Source: Deltaproteobacteria bacterium (GTDB lineage Bacteria > Desulfobacterota > Deferrimicrobia > Deferrimicrobiales > Deferrimicrobiaceae). Taken from it: a stretch of DNA of 64,000 nt. Positions 26,620-34,888 of this stretch are shown here, piece by piece. Each line of letters opens with the position of its first letter. Position 1 is the stretch's first letter. Where the stretch lies: the NCBI GenBank assembly GCA_016218975.1, contig JACRCO010000065.1:16498-80497 (forward strand). Direction: 5' to 3'. Under the pieces are notes generated by a model. That model was not told the origin of the DNA. It saw nothing but the letters and a program-made list of their open reading frames with translations, and did not search any database. Position numbers and translations under genes: made by a program.

Positions 26620-28305
26620 TTACGTGCCGTTGCTCTCCGCGCTCTGTCCGTCGGGGTTGATCACCCTGATCACAGCGGCGCCGGCAACCTGCCTTTCCGC
26701 TTCCTTGGGTATTACGATCAATTCAGATACGAACTCCTTGCCCTCCGGCGGCCGTTCAGCCGGCTTCACCCGGTCGGCAGGCAGCGGGTGTCCATAGATC
26801 CGGACTTCCGCCCGCGGCGACAGGTTTTCTCCGATGATCCGGATTTCATTCGGAGGTCTGTCTACGGCGAAGCGCTTCGGCTCGCAGTCGAAATCCTTGA
26901 TCACCGGTCCCGGTTTCCGCGCAAACTTTCCGGCGAGATAGCCTATAGAGCTTGCGCCCATCAGTTGGTTGAAGTTCTCCGGGATCTCCGGCATTTTCGT
27001 TACCGTTGCCGGATCCTGCACAAGCGTCCCCGCGACGAAGCCGGCCACGCCGAGGATCGTCCAAAGAAAAAACTGAAGCCGCTCGGGAGCGAACACCCCT
27101 CCTGTCGTCAGGAAATCGCCGATCCCGGGGTGAATCGGCCCCGCGCCCTTGCTGCCGCGGAACCCCGTGGCGCCCACCGCCACCGCCGTCGTCGTCGCGC
27201 TGAGCCCGAGCAGCGTGGGCAGGCCATCAGGAACTCTCGGCAGCGCCCAGTTCCCCTGCACGAGCGACTGCGACAACGCAAGGTAGGAATATGCAACGAT
27301 GGCGGCAGCCGCCCACAGGATCAGCTGGAACTTGGACAAGCTGTAGGTATTCGTCTGGTTATCGATCAGCAGGAAGGTCAGTGTGCCGGAATTCCGATGA
27401 CTCCGCCGGTAATGTTCTACCCTTTCCCGGGAAAAGAAATACACCGTCCCGATAAACAGAGACAATATCCCGAAAGCGCCCAATCTCGGCCAGTAGTACT
27501 GCACGCACGAGAGCACCAGCCGCTTCGGTTCCGAGATTTCCTGGTCGCCCTCCACGCTGACGACAAACGGCCGGTGAACGGACACGTTGTCGAGGAAAGA
27601 CTGCCGGTCCAGCGAAAGCCCGTAGATCCGCAGCGTCCTCCAGTTCCAGATCAGGCAGGGATATTTCCCATCGCAGGCGGTTTCCGACATTCCGCCTTTT
27701 TTGTCGTTCAGGCGTTTCTCGAAGAGCACCTTGGCGTCGTTGATCCAGACGTCAAGTTCCTCCGCCTTGTATTGAGCGAAATCGTTCCCGACGAGTTCGA
27801 AATCGAACCTGCCTTCCGACGGATAGCACACCCCGGGCATCACCGCCGCAATGGAAGGTTTTTCGGTTCCCCGCACCCTGATATCCTCCGGGCCCCGCGC
27901 GAGCACCTTGCCGTCCTCGTCGACCAATTCCGACTTGTATGTGCCTCTGCGCATGTGATCGGAAATCCTGGCCTCCGCAACGCCTCTGCGCACCTGCTCG
28001 CGATCGAGCGCAAAGTCCTTGACCGTGTTATTGGGCAAAGTGAGACGCAGAAACAATTTGTTCTTCTTTATGACGTCGAGCTTGCCGCCGAGATTGACCC
28101 TGACGACGGCATCCGGACCGGGACGGATCCATTTCGGCGTCACTTCAAACGCTTTTTCGGCGGCCAGACACGGATTCCATGCCGCCATTCCAAACATCGA
28201 AAGAAGAACAAGAGACAGGAACGCCCATCTCGCCATGGGAACGGGAGACGCTACGACGGCGGAAAACGTCAGCCGGAATTCCGGAACCGCGGCGCCTTTC
28301 ATCAT
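26620..28305 (-). CDS. Membrane protein with Ig/IPT-like domains, unknown function
   Basis: A 561-residue protein: N-terminal signal or anchor ('WAFLSLVLLSMFGMAAW'), a beta-rich exported region (about 45-270) containing an Ig-like segment and 'KPSIAAVMPGVCYPSEGRF', which resembles IPT/TIG domains, then about four membrane helices (near 275-295, 325-345, 360-380, 400-420), and a second IPT/TIG-like domain at the end ('NEIRIIGENLSPRAEVRIYG', 'AAVIRVINPDGQS'). I do not recognise the family. GGAGGAC lies 8 nt before the ATG at 28305. It sits between a small helical protein and a metallophosphoesterase gene on the same strand. Confidence 0.7.
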   Translation of the reverse strand: MMKGAAVPEFRLTFSAVVASPVPMARWAFLSLVLLSMFGMAAWNPCLAAEKAFEVTPKWIRPGPDAVVRVNLGGKLDVIKKNKLFLRLTLPNNTVKDFALDREQVRRGVAEARISDHMRRGTYKSELVDEDGKVLARGPEDIRVRGTEKPSIAAVMPGVCYPSEGRFDFELVGNDFAQYKAEELDVWINDAKVLFEKRLNDKKGGMSETACDGKYPCLIWNWRTLRIYGLSLDRQSFLDNVSVHRPFVVSVEGDQEISEPKRLVLSCVQYYWPRLGAFGILSLFIGTVYFFSRERVEHYRRSHRNSGTLTFLLIDNQTNTYSLSKFQLILWAAAAIVAYSYLALSQSLVQGNWALPRVPDGLPTLLGLSATTTAVAVGATGFRGSKGAGPIHPGIGDFLTTGGVFAPERLQFFLWTILGVAGFVAGTLVQDPATVTKMPEIPENFNQLMGASSIGYLAGKFARKPGPVIKDFDCEPKRFAVDRPPNEIRIIGENLSPRAEVRIYGHPLPADRVKPAERPPEGKEFVSELIVIPKEAERQVAGAAVIRVINPDGQSAESNGT

Positions 28306-28381
28306 AAGCACGTCCTCCTCTCTGCGGCTTCCCGCTTCGCGGTCAACGGCGCCGCCCCCACGTCAGCCGTGCAGGTTGACG

Positions 28382-28702
28382 TTATACGACTCTTGCAACG
28401 ATCTTCCCGGCGATGTCGAGGACCCTGGCGACCTTTTCTATCGTCCTTGCAACCTCCTCGATCCCTTCCATGGCTTTTTGAATGGAAGCCATGGCGGAAG
28501 CTGCGGCTTTCGAAAATTCCACGTAACCGCTATCGGCCTCGTCGATCGCAACGCCGACCGCCTGCTCGGCAAGATCGGACGCTTGCCTGTATTGTTCCTC
28601 GATCGTTTTGTAATCCGGGCTCTCCACAGGCGTCGCATCGCGCAAATTCCCGAGCCGATCGGCAATCTCCTTCAACTTCAGGGCAATCTTGTCGTCCGGC
28701 AT
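28382..28702 (-). CDS. Small alpha-helical protein, unknown
   Basis: A 106-residue soluble protein, almost wholly helical by composition, with heptad-like stretches ('LKLKEIADRLGNL', 'IEEQYRQASDLAEQAVG', 'MASIQKAMEGIEEVARTIEKVARVL'). No signal peptide. GAGGAGG sits a few bases before the ATG. It follows the lipoprotein gene by 15 bp and precedes the membrane protein, so it is probably part of the same operon, perhaps a partner of one of them. No family recognised. Confidence 0.7.
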   Translation of the reverse strand: MPDDKIALKLKEIADRLGNLRDATPVESPDYKTIEEQYRQASDLAEQAVGVAIDEADSGYVEFSKAAASAMASIQKAMEGIEEVARTIEKVARVLDIAGKIVARVV

Positions 28703-28717
28703 CGCCCTTCCTCCTCT

Positions 28718-29674
28718 TTACTTTTGGGTGAACGGCTTGACGGCCTTCGCCAGTTCGCTTACGTCCCTGGAGAATGCCTTGACGGCATCCAGCGTGATCT
28801 GCCGCTCCATCACCAGTTCGACGAGTGTCTTGTCCGCTTCCCTCAGGGAGGCGACGGCCTTGAGCATCTTGCCCGTCACGCGGTCCAGGTTTTCCCTGGC
28901 GTCGTTCGCCATTGCGAGTCCCTCGATCAGGATCGCCCTGTCCGCGATGCTCCCTGGCTCCCGTTTCAGCACGTTGATCGACTCCCTTGCAAGACGATCC
29001 TGCACGACGTCGACGCCGGACGCGAAGCCGGTTCCTTTGACGTTGAAATCATTTTCCAGGCTGTCGCAGAGATGCCGGACGAGAGGAGACATTTTCGGCA
29101 CGATTTCCCGTATCACCCGCTTTTTCCCGCTTTCGATCCAAAGCCCTCCCGCCATGGTCAGAAGCTTTCCCAGGCCCTCGACCTGTCCCGCGTCGAGCGG
29201 GTTTCCCGGGAATTTTTTTACACTCTCCATGAACGCGTCTGCCGCGGCGTTCAGCTCCTTCTCCTGCGACTTTTCCGAAAGCGCCTGGAGGAGGTTTCCG
29301 TATGCGGTGAGCGTGTCCACTGCCTTCAGCCTTTTTTCAAGATTGTCCGGGTCGAGCCCCGAGTCCAGGTTAAGTTCCTCGGTGTAGAATTTCCGGTCTG
29401 CGGGCTTGCCGTCGGGTTTGGCCGCCGGCAGCTTCTTTCCTTCGATGGCCAGGCGCGTCGTCTTCATCATGATGACGTCGCTTCGGAATGCCTTGAACTG
29501 CTGCGCGCTCGCCGCACCCAGTGCACTGGAAGCCTGCGCGAAGGACCCTACGCCTTCCTTTTGGACATTCGTCAGTCCGCAGCTCGAAAGAAACCCGGCA
29601 AGCGCGATTCCGCAAAGGACTGCGGAGGCGATTCCACATCCGGAGGGCCTCGAGGCGACCGGCCTGATTACCAT
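28718..29674 (-). CDS. Predicted lipoprotein with helical mature domain, unknown
   Basis: A 318-residue protein. The signal peptide ends in the lipobox 'FLSSC' (Cys near residue 33). The mature region is strongly helical ('SFAQASSALGAASAQQFKAF', 'LLQALSEKSQEKELNAAADAF', 'SLREADKTLVELVMERQITL'), consistent with an extended or bundled envelope protein. GGGGAGGAG precedes the ATG at 29674. It is first in a leftward cluster that continues with a small helical protein, an IPT-like membrane protein and a metallophosphoesterase. No named family recognised. Confidence 0.72.
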   Translation of the reverse strand: MVIRPVASRPSGCGIASAVLCGIALAGFLSSCGLTNVQKEGVGSFAQASSALGAASAQQFKAFRSDVIMMKTTRLAIEGKKLPAAKPDGKPADRKFYTEELNLDSGLDPDNLEKRLKAVDTLTAYGNLLQALSEKSQEKELNAAADAFMESVKKFPGNPLDAGQVEGLGKLLTMAGGLWIESGKKRVIREIVPKMSPLVRHLCDSLENDFNVKGTGFASGVDVVQDRLARESINVLKREPGSIADRAILIEGLAMANDARENLDRVTGKMLKAVASLREADKTLVELVMERQITLDAVKAFSRDVSELAKAVKPFTQK

Positions 29675-29900
29675 GTATGCTCCTCCCCCCAGCGCACGAT
29701 TCGGAGATTCGACGTTCAAGGCATAGATATCTTTTATCCGATAATGCAGAATTTATCACTTAACCGATGACATATTGGTGGCAAATTGATAAGTGACTGT
29801 TTACATTAACTAATATCATTATATTTATATGCCGCGCGCATCGCTTGCGCTTCCACTTTTAATCGACCGGTATTATGGTGGACAGGGGGCATCGACGACA

Positions 29901-30581
29901 ATGTGCGGACGGTTTACGCTCTTCGAAGCCGATTCGATACTTTCCAGGGAATTCGGTGCGGATATATCCGCGAGCCCGACCCCTCGATACAATATCGCCC
30001 CTTCTCAACAGGTCCTTGCCGTTCGCGTATCGCCCGGAACGGAAAAGCGGGAGTTTGCCTGGTTGCGCTGGGGATTGATTCCTCGATGGGCGAAAGATCC
30101 GTCCATCGGCAATCGCATGATCAATGCACGCGCCGAAACCGTCGCCGGGAAACCGGCCTTCCGTGACGCTTTCAAGCGCCGGAGGTGCCTGATCCCTGCG
30201 AGCGGATTCTACGAGTGGATGAAGGGGGAGCGCAGGAAACAACCCCATTACATCCGCTTGAAGAACCGCCGCCCGTTCGGGATAGGCGGGCTTTGGGAAC
30301 AATGGCAGGGACCGGGCGATCCGCCGATCGAAAGCTGCACGCTGCTCACCACTGAAGCGAACGAAACGATTTCCCCGCTGCATGACAGGATGCCCGTGAT
30401 CTTGCCGCCCGAATCCTACGATCTATGGCTGAATTCGGAGGTAATGGACCGCGAACTCCTGCTGCCTATCCTGCGTCCCTTCCCCGCCGATGAAATGGAA
30501 GCGTTCCCCGTCGGATTCCGGGTAAACGATCCGAAGGTAGATAATCCGCGTTGCATCGATCCGATTGACGCCTCTCATTGA
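29901..30581 (+). CDS. SRAP (HMCES/YedK) abasic-site protection protein
   Basis: A 226-residue protein of normal SRAP length. It begins 'MCGRFTLF', giving the catalytic Cys2 that forms a thiazolidine link with abasic sites in single-stranded DNA after Met removal. Other signature blocks are 'PRYNIAPSQQVLAV', 'RWGLIPRWA', 'NARAETVAGKPAF', 'RRRCLIPASGFYEW' (with the active-site Glu), and 'LHDRMPVIL' (His). The upstream frame extension to 29829 is ignored because Cys must be residue 2. It is divergent from the lipoprotein operon. Confidence 0.95.
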   Translation: MCGRFTLFEADSILSREFGADISASPTPRYNIAPSQQVLAVRVSPGTEKREFAWLRWGLIPRWAKDPSIGNRMINARAETVAGKPAFRDAFKRRRCLIPASGFYEWMKGERRKQPHYIRLKNRRPFGIGGLWEQWQGPGDPPIESCTLLTTEANETISPLHDRMPVILPPESYDLWLNSEVMDRELLLPILRPFPADEMEAFPVGFRVNDPKVDNPRCIDPIDASH

Positions 30582-30645
30582 CCGCTACCCGGATCCCCCG
30601 ACCTGCAAGAGGAATCGAAAATGAAGGGACAGCGAGGATCGGACG

Positions 30646-31647
30646 ATGAAAGGGAGAGTGTTCGCACTTGTTCCATTCCTGGTCGCGGCGTGGATATCCG
30701 CTGCGTCGGCAACTGTGTCGATCCAGGAGTACGATATTCCGACGCCAGCTTCCTTTCCCCACGATCCTGCCGTCGGCCCCGACGGATCGCTTTGGTATAC
30801 GGGAATGCGATCGAACATGCTGGGGCGTCTCGATCCGAAAACCGGAAAGATCCGCGAGTATCCGATAAAAACACCGGAATCGGGTCTGCACGGGCTGGCG
30901 GCCGACAAGGACGGGAACATCTGGTTCACCGCCAGCTACAAGGGATACATAGGCAAGCTGGATCCGGCGACCGGTCAGGTCACCGAGTACCCGATGCCCG
31001 ACCCGGGTGCGCGCGATCCGCATACGCCGGCGTTCGACGGCAAGGGAATTCTTTGGTTTACGGTCCAGTCGGGGAACTTCGTGGGGAGACTCGATCCCGA
31101 AACCGGCAAAATCACCCTTATTCGCCCTCCAACGGCCGGCGCCCGTCCTTACGGAATCGTAGTCGATGCGAAGGGTATCCCGTTTTTTTGCGAATTCGGC
31201 ACGAACAGGATCGGCAGGATCGACCCCGCAACCATGACGATCACCGAGTACCGACTGCCGGAAGGGGCCAGGCCGCGGAGGCTCGCCGTCGCGCCTGACG
31301 GGCTCGTATATTACACCGACTACTCGCGCGGTTACCTTGGGCGCCTGGAACCCGACAGCGGAAAGACGGAAGAATGGCCGTCGCCCGGAGGCAAGGGGTC
31401 GAAACCGTACGGGATCGCGGTCGGGACAATTGGCGAGGTCTGGTACAGCGAGTCGGGACCCGAACCGAACACGATCGTGATGTTCGATCCGAAAACGAAG
31501 GCGTTTTCGCGCTGGGCGATCCCTTCGGGCGGTAAAGTGATCCGCCACATGGCAGCGGCGCCTTCAGGGGATATCTTCATTGCATGCAGCGGAGCCAACA
31601 AGGTCGGGATCGTAAATACCGGTCTTGCGCGAACGAACGGCAAATAA
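30646..31647 (+). CDS. Secreted beta-propeller protein, virginiamycin B lyase-like
   Basis: A 333-residue protein with a signal peptide and six to seven repeats of about 40 residues of the form 'DGSLWYTGMRSNMLGRLDPKTG', 'DGNIWFTASYKGYIGKLDP', 'VYYTDYSRGYLGRLEP' and so on. These are the blades of Vgb-like propellers. Vgb itself linearises streptogramin B antibiotics, but most relatives in environmental bacteria have no shown lyase activity, so resistance should not be assumed. The export signal argues for a periplasmic role. Confidence 0.8.
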   Translation: MKGRVFALVPFLVAAWISAASATVSIQEYDIPTPASFPHDPAVGPDGSLWYTGMRSNMLGRLDPKTGKIREYPIKTPESGLHGLAADKDGNIWFTASYKGYIGKLDPATGQVTEYPMPDPGARDPHTPAFDGKGILWFTVQSGNFVGRLDPETGKITLIRPPTAGARPYGIVVDAKGIPFFCEFGTNRIGRIDPATMTITEYRLPEGARPRRLAVAPDGLVYYTDYSRGYLGRLEPDSGKTEEWPSPGGKGSKPYGIAVGTIGEVWYSESGPEPNTIVMFDPKTKAFSRWAIPSGGKVIRHMAAAPSGDIFIACSGANKVGIVNTGLARTNGK

Positions 31648-31715
31648 ATCTTCCGCCGGAATTTCCCGGCGGAGCATCCAACCATAAGAAACGGGAATGC
31701 GACGCGAGGGAACCC

Positions 31716-32942
31716 ATGGCCACGTTCTCAAAGGTCGTCGAATTGCGGGGTCACATCATAGACTCCCTCACCTTTCCCAAGGTCCTGGACGAGATCCTGG
31801 ACCACGGCGCCGAGTACGAAACGGAAGAGATCGACGTCGGAAAGAAGCGCCAGGACCCGAGCTACGCACGCATCCGGATCACTGCGCCGTCGGAGGAGGT
31901 CCTGCTCAAGGTCCTCGGGCACATCCGGCGCCTGGGGGCCATGGCGGTCGAAGAAGAGGAAGTACGCCTGGATCCGGCTCCGGGCGACGGCTTCTTTCCC
32001 GACGGCTTCTATGCGACTACAAATCTTCCCACCTGGGTTCGGCACGGAGGCCGCTGGCTGGAAGTCGAAGACCTCTGTATGGACAGCGGTATCCGGGTGC
32101 TCCCTGAGGAAGGCCGGGCGGCCTGCGTCAAAATGTACCAGGTCAAGGCAGGCGACTTTCTGGTGGCGGGTCAAGAAGGCGTCCGCGTGGAGCCCCTGAG
32201 GAAGGAGCTCTCCCGCCGCGGGCTCTTCGAGTTCATGTCCAGCACCGTCTCACCCGAGAAACCGAAGGTGCTTATCATCGATGAGATAGCCCGGGAGATT
32301 AGGCGGATAAAGATGGAAGGCGGGGGACGGATTCTCTGGGTTCTGGGGCCGGCCCTGGTACATACGGGAGCCCGGGACTGTTTCAGCGCCCTCATCGAAG
32401 CCGGGTACGTGGACGCGGTCTTCGCGGGGAACGGTCTCGCCGCGCACGATATCGAAGTTTCCCTGTACGGCACTTCCCTCGGCGTATCGACCAGGGGGGG
32501 AAAGATCCTCCCGCGGGGACACGAGCACCATCTCCGCGCCATCAATTTCATCCGGTCCGTGGGGGGGATCTCGCGGGCGATCGAGCTGGGTCATCTTTCA
32601 GACGGCATCATGCATGGCCTCGTCAAGGCCGGAATCCCATACGTTCTTGCCGGCTCCATCCGCGACGACGGCCCCTTGCCGGAAGTGATCACCGACGCCG
32701 TCGAGGCCCAAAAGCGGATGCGGGAGCTCTGCCGGGGGGTGTCCATGGCCGTGATGATCGCCACCATGCTCCACTCCATCGCCACGGGCAACCTGCTGCC
32801 CGCGAAGGTCCGCACGGTGTGCGTGGACATCCAGTCCGAAATGGTGACCAAGTTGGCCGACCGGGGGACCCATCAGTCGCTGGGCCTGGTAACCGATGCC
32901 GAGCTGTTTCTGCGCGAGCTCGCCGGGAAGCTCAAGGGATGA
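31716..32942 (+). CDS. Ornithine cyclodeaminase, AgrE/LOR-SDH-type
   Basis: A 408-residue protein matching the family once called LOR/SDH bifunctional region and now linked to ornithine cyclodeaminase (ornithine to proline plus ammonia). Typical blocks are 'VVELRGHIIDSLTFPKVLDEI' at the N-terminus, 'MSSTVSPEKPK', the Rossmann region 'ILWVLGPALVHTGARDCFSALI', 'FAGNGLAAHDIE', 'SLGVSTRGG' and 'SIRDDGPLPEVITD'. In cyanobacteria this domain is fused behind arginine dihydrolase (AgrE/ArgZ); here it is a separate gene immediately before the dihydrolase. ATG 31716 is the start; GAGGG lies upstream. Confidence 0.85.
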   Translation: MATFSKVVELRGHIIDSLTFPKVLDEILDHGAEYETEEIDVGKKRQDPSYARIRITAPSEEVLLKVLGHIRRLGAMAVEEEEVRLDPAPGDGFFPDGFYATTNLPTWVRHGGRWLEVEDLCMDSGIRVLPEEGRAACVKMYQVKAGDFLVAGQEGVRVEPLRKELSRRGLFEFMSSTVSPEKPKVLIIDEIAREIRRIKMEGGGRILWVLGPALVHTGARDCFSALIEAGYVDAVFAGNGLAAHDIEVSLYGTSLGVSTRGGKILPRGHEHHLRAINFIRSVGGISRAIELGHLSDGIMHGLVKAGIPYVLAGSIRDDGPLPEVITDAVEAQKRMRELCRGVSMAVMIATMLHSIATGNLLPAKVRTVCVDIQSEMVTKLADRGTHQSLGLVTDAELFLRELAGKLKG

Positions 32943-33797
32943 ATGAACGGGCCGATCGGCCCGATGACACGCATAGCCCGCATTTCTGACGGGGGGGCTT
33001 CCTTGCGCCGCATCCTCATGTGCGAACCGGCCTACTACGGCATCGAGTACGAGATCAACCCATGGATGTCCCGCGCGCGCCAGGCCGATCCCGCCCGTGC
33101 CCGGAAACAGTGGGAGGACCTCTACAACCTGCTCGAAAATAAACTGGGGCTTTCGGTCTCGCTCCTTGCGCCGGTCGAGGGGGTCCCCGACCTCGTCTTC
33201 ACCGCGAACGCCGGCCTGGTCCGCGGGAACACCTTCATCCCGAGCAACTTCCGGCATCCCGAGCGCCGCGCGGAAGCCCCGGTCTTCCGGCGTTGGTTCG
33301 AAAAGGAAGGCTACGATATCCGCCCCCTTCCCGCGGACCTTCCCTTCGAGGGGGAGGGCGACGCTATCGAGGTCGGCGGCGAGATGTTCTGCGGCTACCG
33401 GCTCCGCTCAGACATCCGCACCCATGTCCACCTCGGAGAGTTCGTGGGAAAGCGGGTCCTGTCGCTCGAGCTCGTGGATCCACGCTTCTATCACCTGGAC
33501 ACCTGCTTCTGCCCGCTCGCGGAGGACGCCGTAGCCTGCTATCGTCCCGCCCTCGATCCTTATGCCCTTAAGGTGATCGAGACCTACGTGCCCCGGATGG
33601 TCGAAATCTCCAGGGAGGACGCGCTCCGGTTCGCCTGCAATGCCGTGGTGGCGGGGAAAAAGGTCGTGCTGAACGCCGGCTGCGGGGATTTCAGGCGGAG
33701 CCTTCGGAAGTCGGGATACGAGGTGTGGGAGACGGACCTCTCGGAGTTCATAAAGGCCGGCGGCGCCGCAAAGTGCCTGGTGCTTTTCCTGGATTGA
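32943..33797 (+). CDS. Arginine dihydrolase (ArgZ-type amidinotransferase fold)
   Basis: A 284-residue guanidine-group hydrolase of the ArgZ/DDAH-like superfamily. Seen: 'ILMCEPAYYGIEYEINPWM' (the signature of the ArgZ domain), 'DLVFTANAGLV', 'FEGEGDAIEV', a catalytic His184 in 'YHLDTCFCPL' and a catalytic Cys247 in 'LNAGCGDFRR'. ArgZ converts arginine to ornithine, CO2 and two ammonia. ATG follows the ornithine cyclodeaminase stop with no gap, so the two are co-translated. A plain DDAH role is less likely given the neighbour. Confidence 0.82.
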   Translation: MNGPIGPMTRIARISDGGASLRRILMCEPAYYGIEYEINPWMSRARQADPARARKQWEDLYNLLENKLGLSVSLLAPVEGVPDLVFTANAGLVRGNTFIPSNFRHPERRAEAPVFRRWFEKEGYDIRPLPADLPFEGEGDAIEVGGEMFCGYRLRSDIRTHVHLGEFVGKRVLSLELVDPRFYHLDTCFCPLAEDAVACYRPALDPYALKVIETYVPRMVEISREDALRFACNAVVAGKKVVLNAGCGDFRRSLRKSGYEVWETDLSEFIKAGGAAKCLVLFLD

Positions 33798-33834
33798 CGG
33801 AGGGGAAGACCACATCTAATGATCAGAGGGGATC

Positions 33835-34467
33835 ATGAAGTATTTCACCGACCGCAGGGATGCCGGGAAACGATTGGCCTCGGCTCTTGAGCGATACGCG
33901 GGCCGCAGGGACACGATTGTCCTGGGGCTCCCCCGCGGCGGAGTTGCCGTGGCCTACGAGGTTGCAAGAGGGATCGGCGCACCCCTTGACCTGCTTCTCG
34001 TCCGGAAGCTCGGCGTGCCGGGCCAGGAGGAGCTGGCGATGGGGGCGATAGCCTCCGGCGGGATACGGGTGTTGAACGACGACGTTGTTCGCATCGCTGG
34101 AATCACCCCCGAGGAAATCGCGGCCGTCGAGTCGAGGGAACAGCGTGAGCTGGAGAGACGGGAGCGCGCATACCGCGGGGAGCGGCCGCCGCCCGATCTC
34201 CGTGGCCGCACTGTCGTTCTCGTCGACGACGGCCTGGCGACCGGCGCCACGATGCGTGCGGCCGTCCATGCAGCGCGTTCCCTGGGAGCTGTGCGTATCG
34301 TCGTCGCCGTGCCCGGTGCGCCCGCCGAAACGGCGGAATCCATCTCGCGTGAAGCGGACGAGTTTGTGGTTCTGGCCGTGCCGGAACCGTTCTGCTCGGT
34401 CGGGACGATGTACGAAACCTTTGCCCAGGTCGCCGACCAGGAGGTCCGCGGATTCCTCGCGGCATGA
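33835..34467 (+). CDS. Phosphoribosyltransferase-family protein
   Basis: A 210-residue type I PRTase-fold protein: 'DRRDAGKRLASAL' at the start, 'VLGLPRGGVAVAYEVA', and the PRPP-binding motif 'VVLVDDGLATGATM' (about residue 122). The extra hood 'KLGVPGQEELAMGAIASGG' is typical of the predicted PRTases often found in stress or alpha/beta hydrolase contexts; substrate is unknown. GAGGGG precedes the ATG. It starts 37 bp after the arginine dihydrolase, same direction. Confidence 0.85.
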   Translation: MKYFTDRRDAGKRLASALERYAGRRDTIVLGLPRGGVAVAYEVARGIGAPLDLLLVRKLGVPGQEELAMGAIASGGIRVLNDDVVRIAGITPEEIAAVESREQRELERRERAYRGERPPPDLRGRTVVLVDDGLATGATMRAAVHAARSLGAVRIVVAVPGAPAETAESISREADEFVVLAVPEPFCSVGTMYETFAQVADQEVRGFLAA

Positions 34468-34544
34468 CGGTGGAACCGAATCCGTCTCCCAGCATCCAAC
34501 CGGGGGCGGCCGGGTGATCCAAACCATCCATCGGAACGGAGGGC

Positions 34545-34739
34545 GTGATGATGATCGTTTGCGAACAATGCTTGTATTGGGTGAAGGCGAAGGCGTGTCC
34601 GGAGTGCAAAGCGGCATCCGAAGAAAGCCGCGAATGCCGCCGGAACGCGCCCGAACCCGTCTCGGACAAGAACGAAATGATAGCCTATTGGCCGCACACC
34701 CGCGTGAGCGACGGATGCGGGGAAGGCATGAAAATATAG
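34545..34739 (+). CDS. Small Cys-rich protein, possible zinc ribbon
   Basis: A 64-residue ORF with two close Cys pairs, 'CEQCLYW' and 'CPECKA', then two further Cys. The paired CxxC spacing suggests a small zinc-binding knuckle. GGAGGG sits well placed before the first of two ATG codons. No family recognised; it could be a gene missed by automatic callers. From its stop to the next start (34,740-34,888) nothing else is seen. Confidence 0.45.
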   Translation: MMMIVCEQCLYWVKAKACPECKAASEESRECRRNAPEPVSDKNEMIAYWPHTRVSDGCGEGMKI

Positions 34740-34888
34740 GGAATCCACCTGCCGGGCAGCAAGAGTCACCCCGGCCGCCTGATTTTTTTACCATTCCGGT
34801 ATTCAAACGGACCTGCCCGGGTGCGCTTCCTGCCGACGACGGGGGAAACCCCGAGGGGGTGATATATTGTTTGTTACGGGAGGACAGC

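Noticed and set aside
26788..28731. A 647-codon plus-strand ORF opposite the membrane protein cluster
   Set aside because: Shadow frame with biased composition; the minus genes have signal peptides, ribosome sites and sensible topology.
30646..31647. Calling the propeller protein a streptogramin resistance enzyme
   Set aside because: Only the fold is shown; Vgb catalytic His/Glu residues could not be matched with confidence and the protein is secreted.
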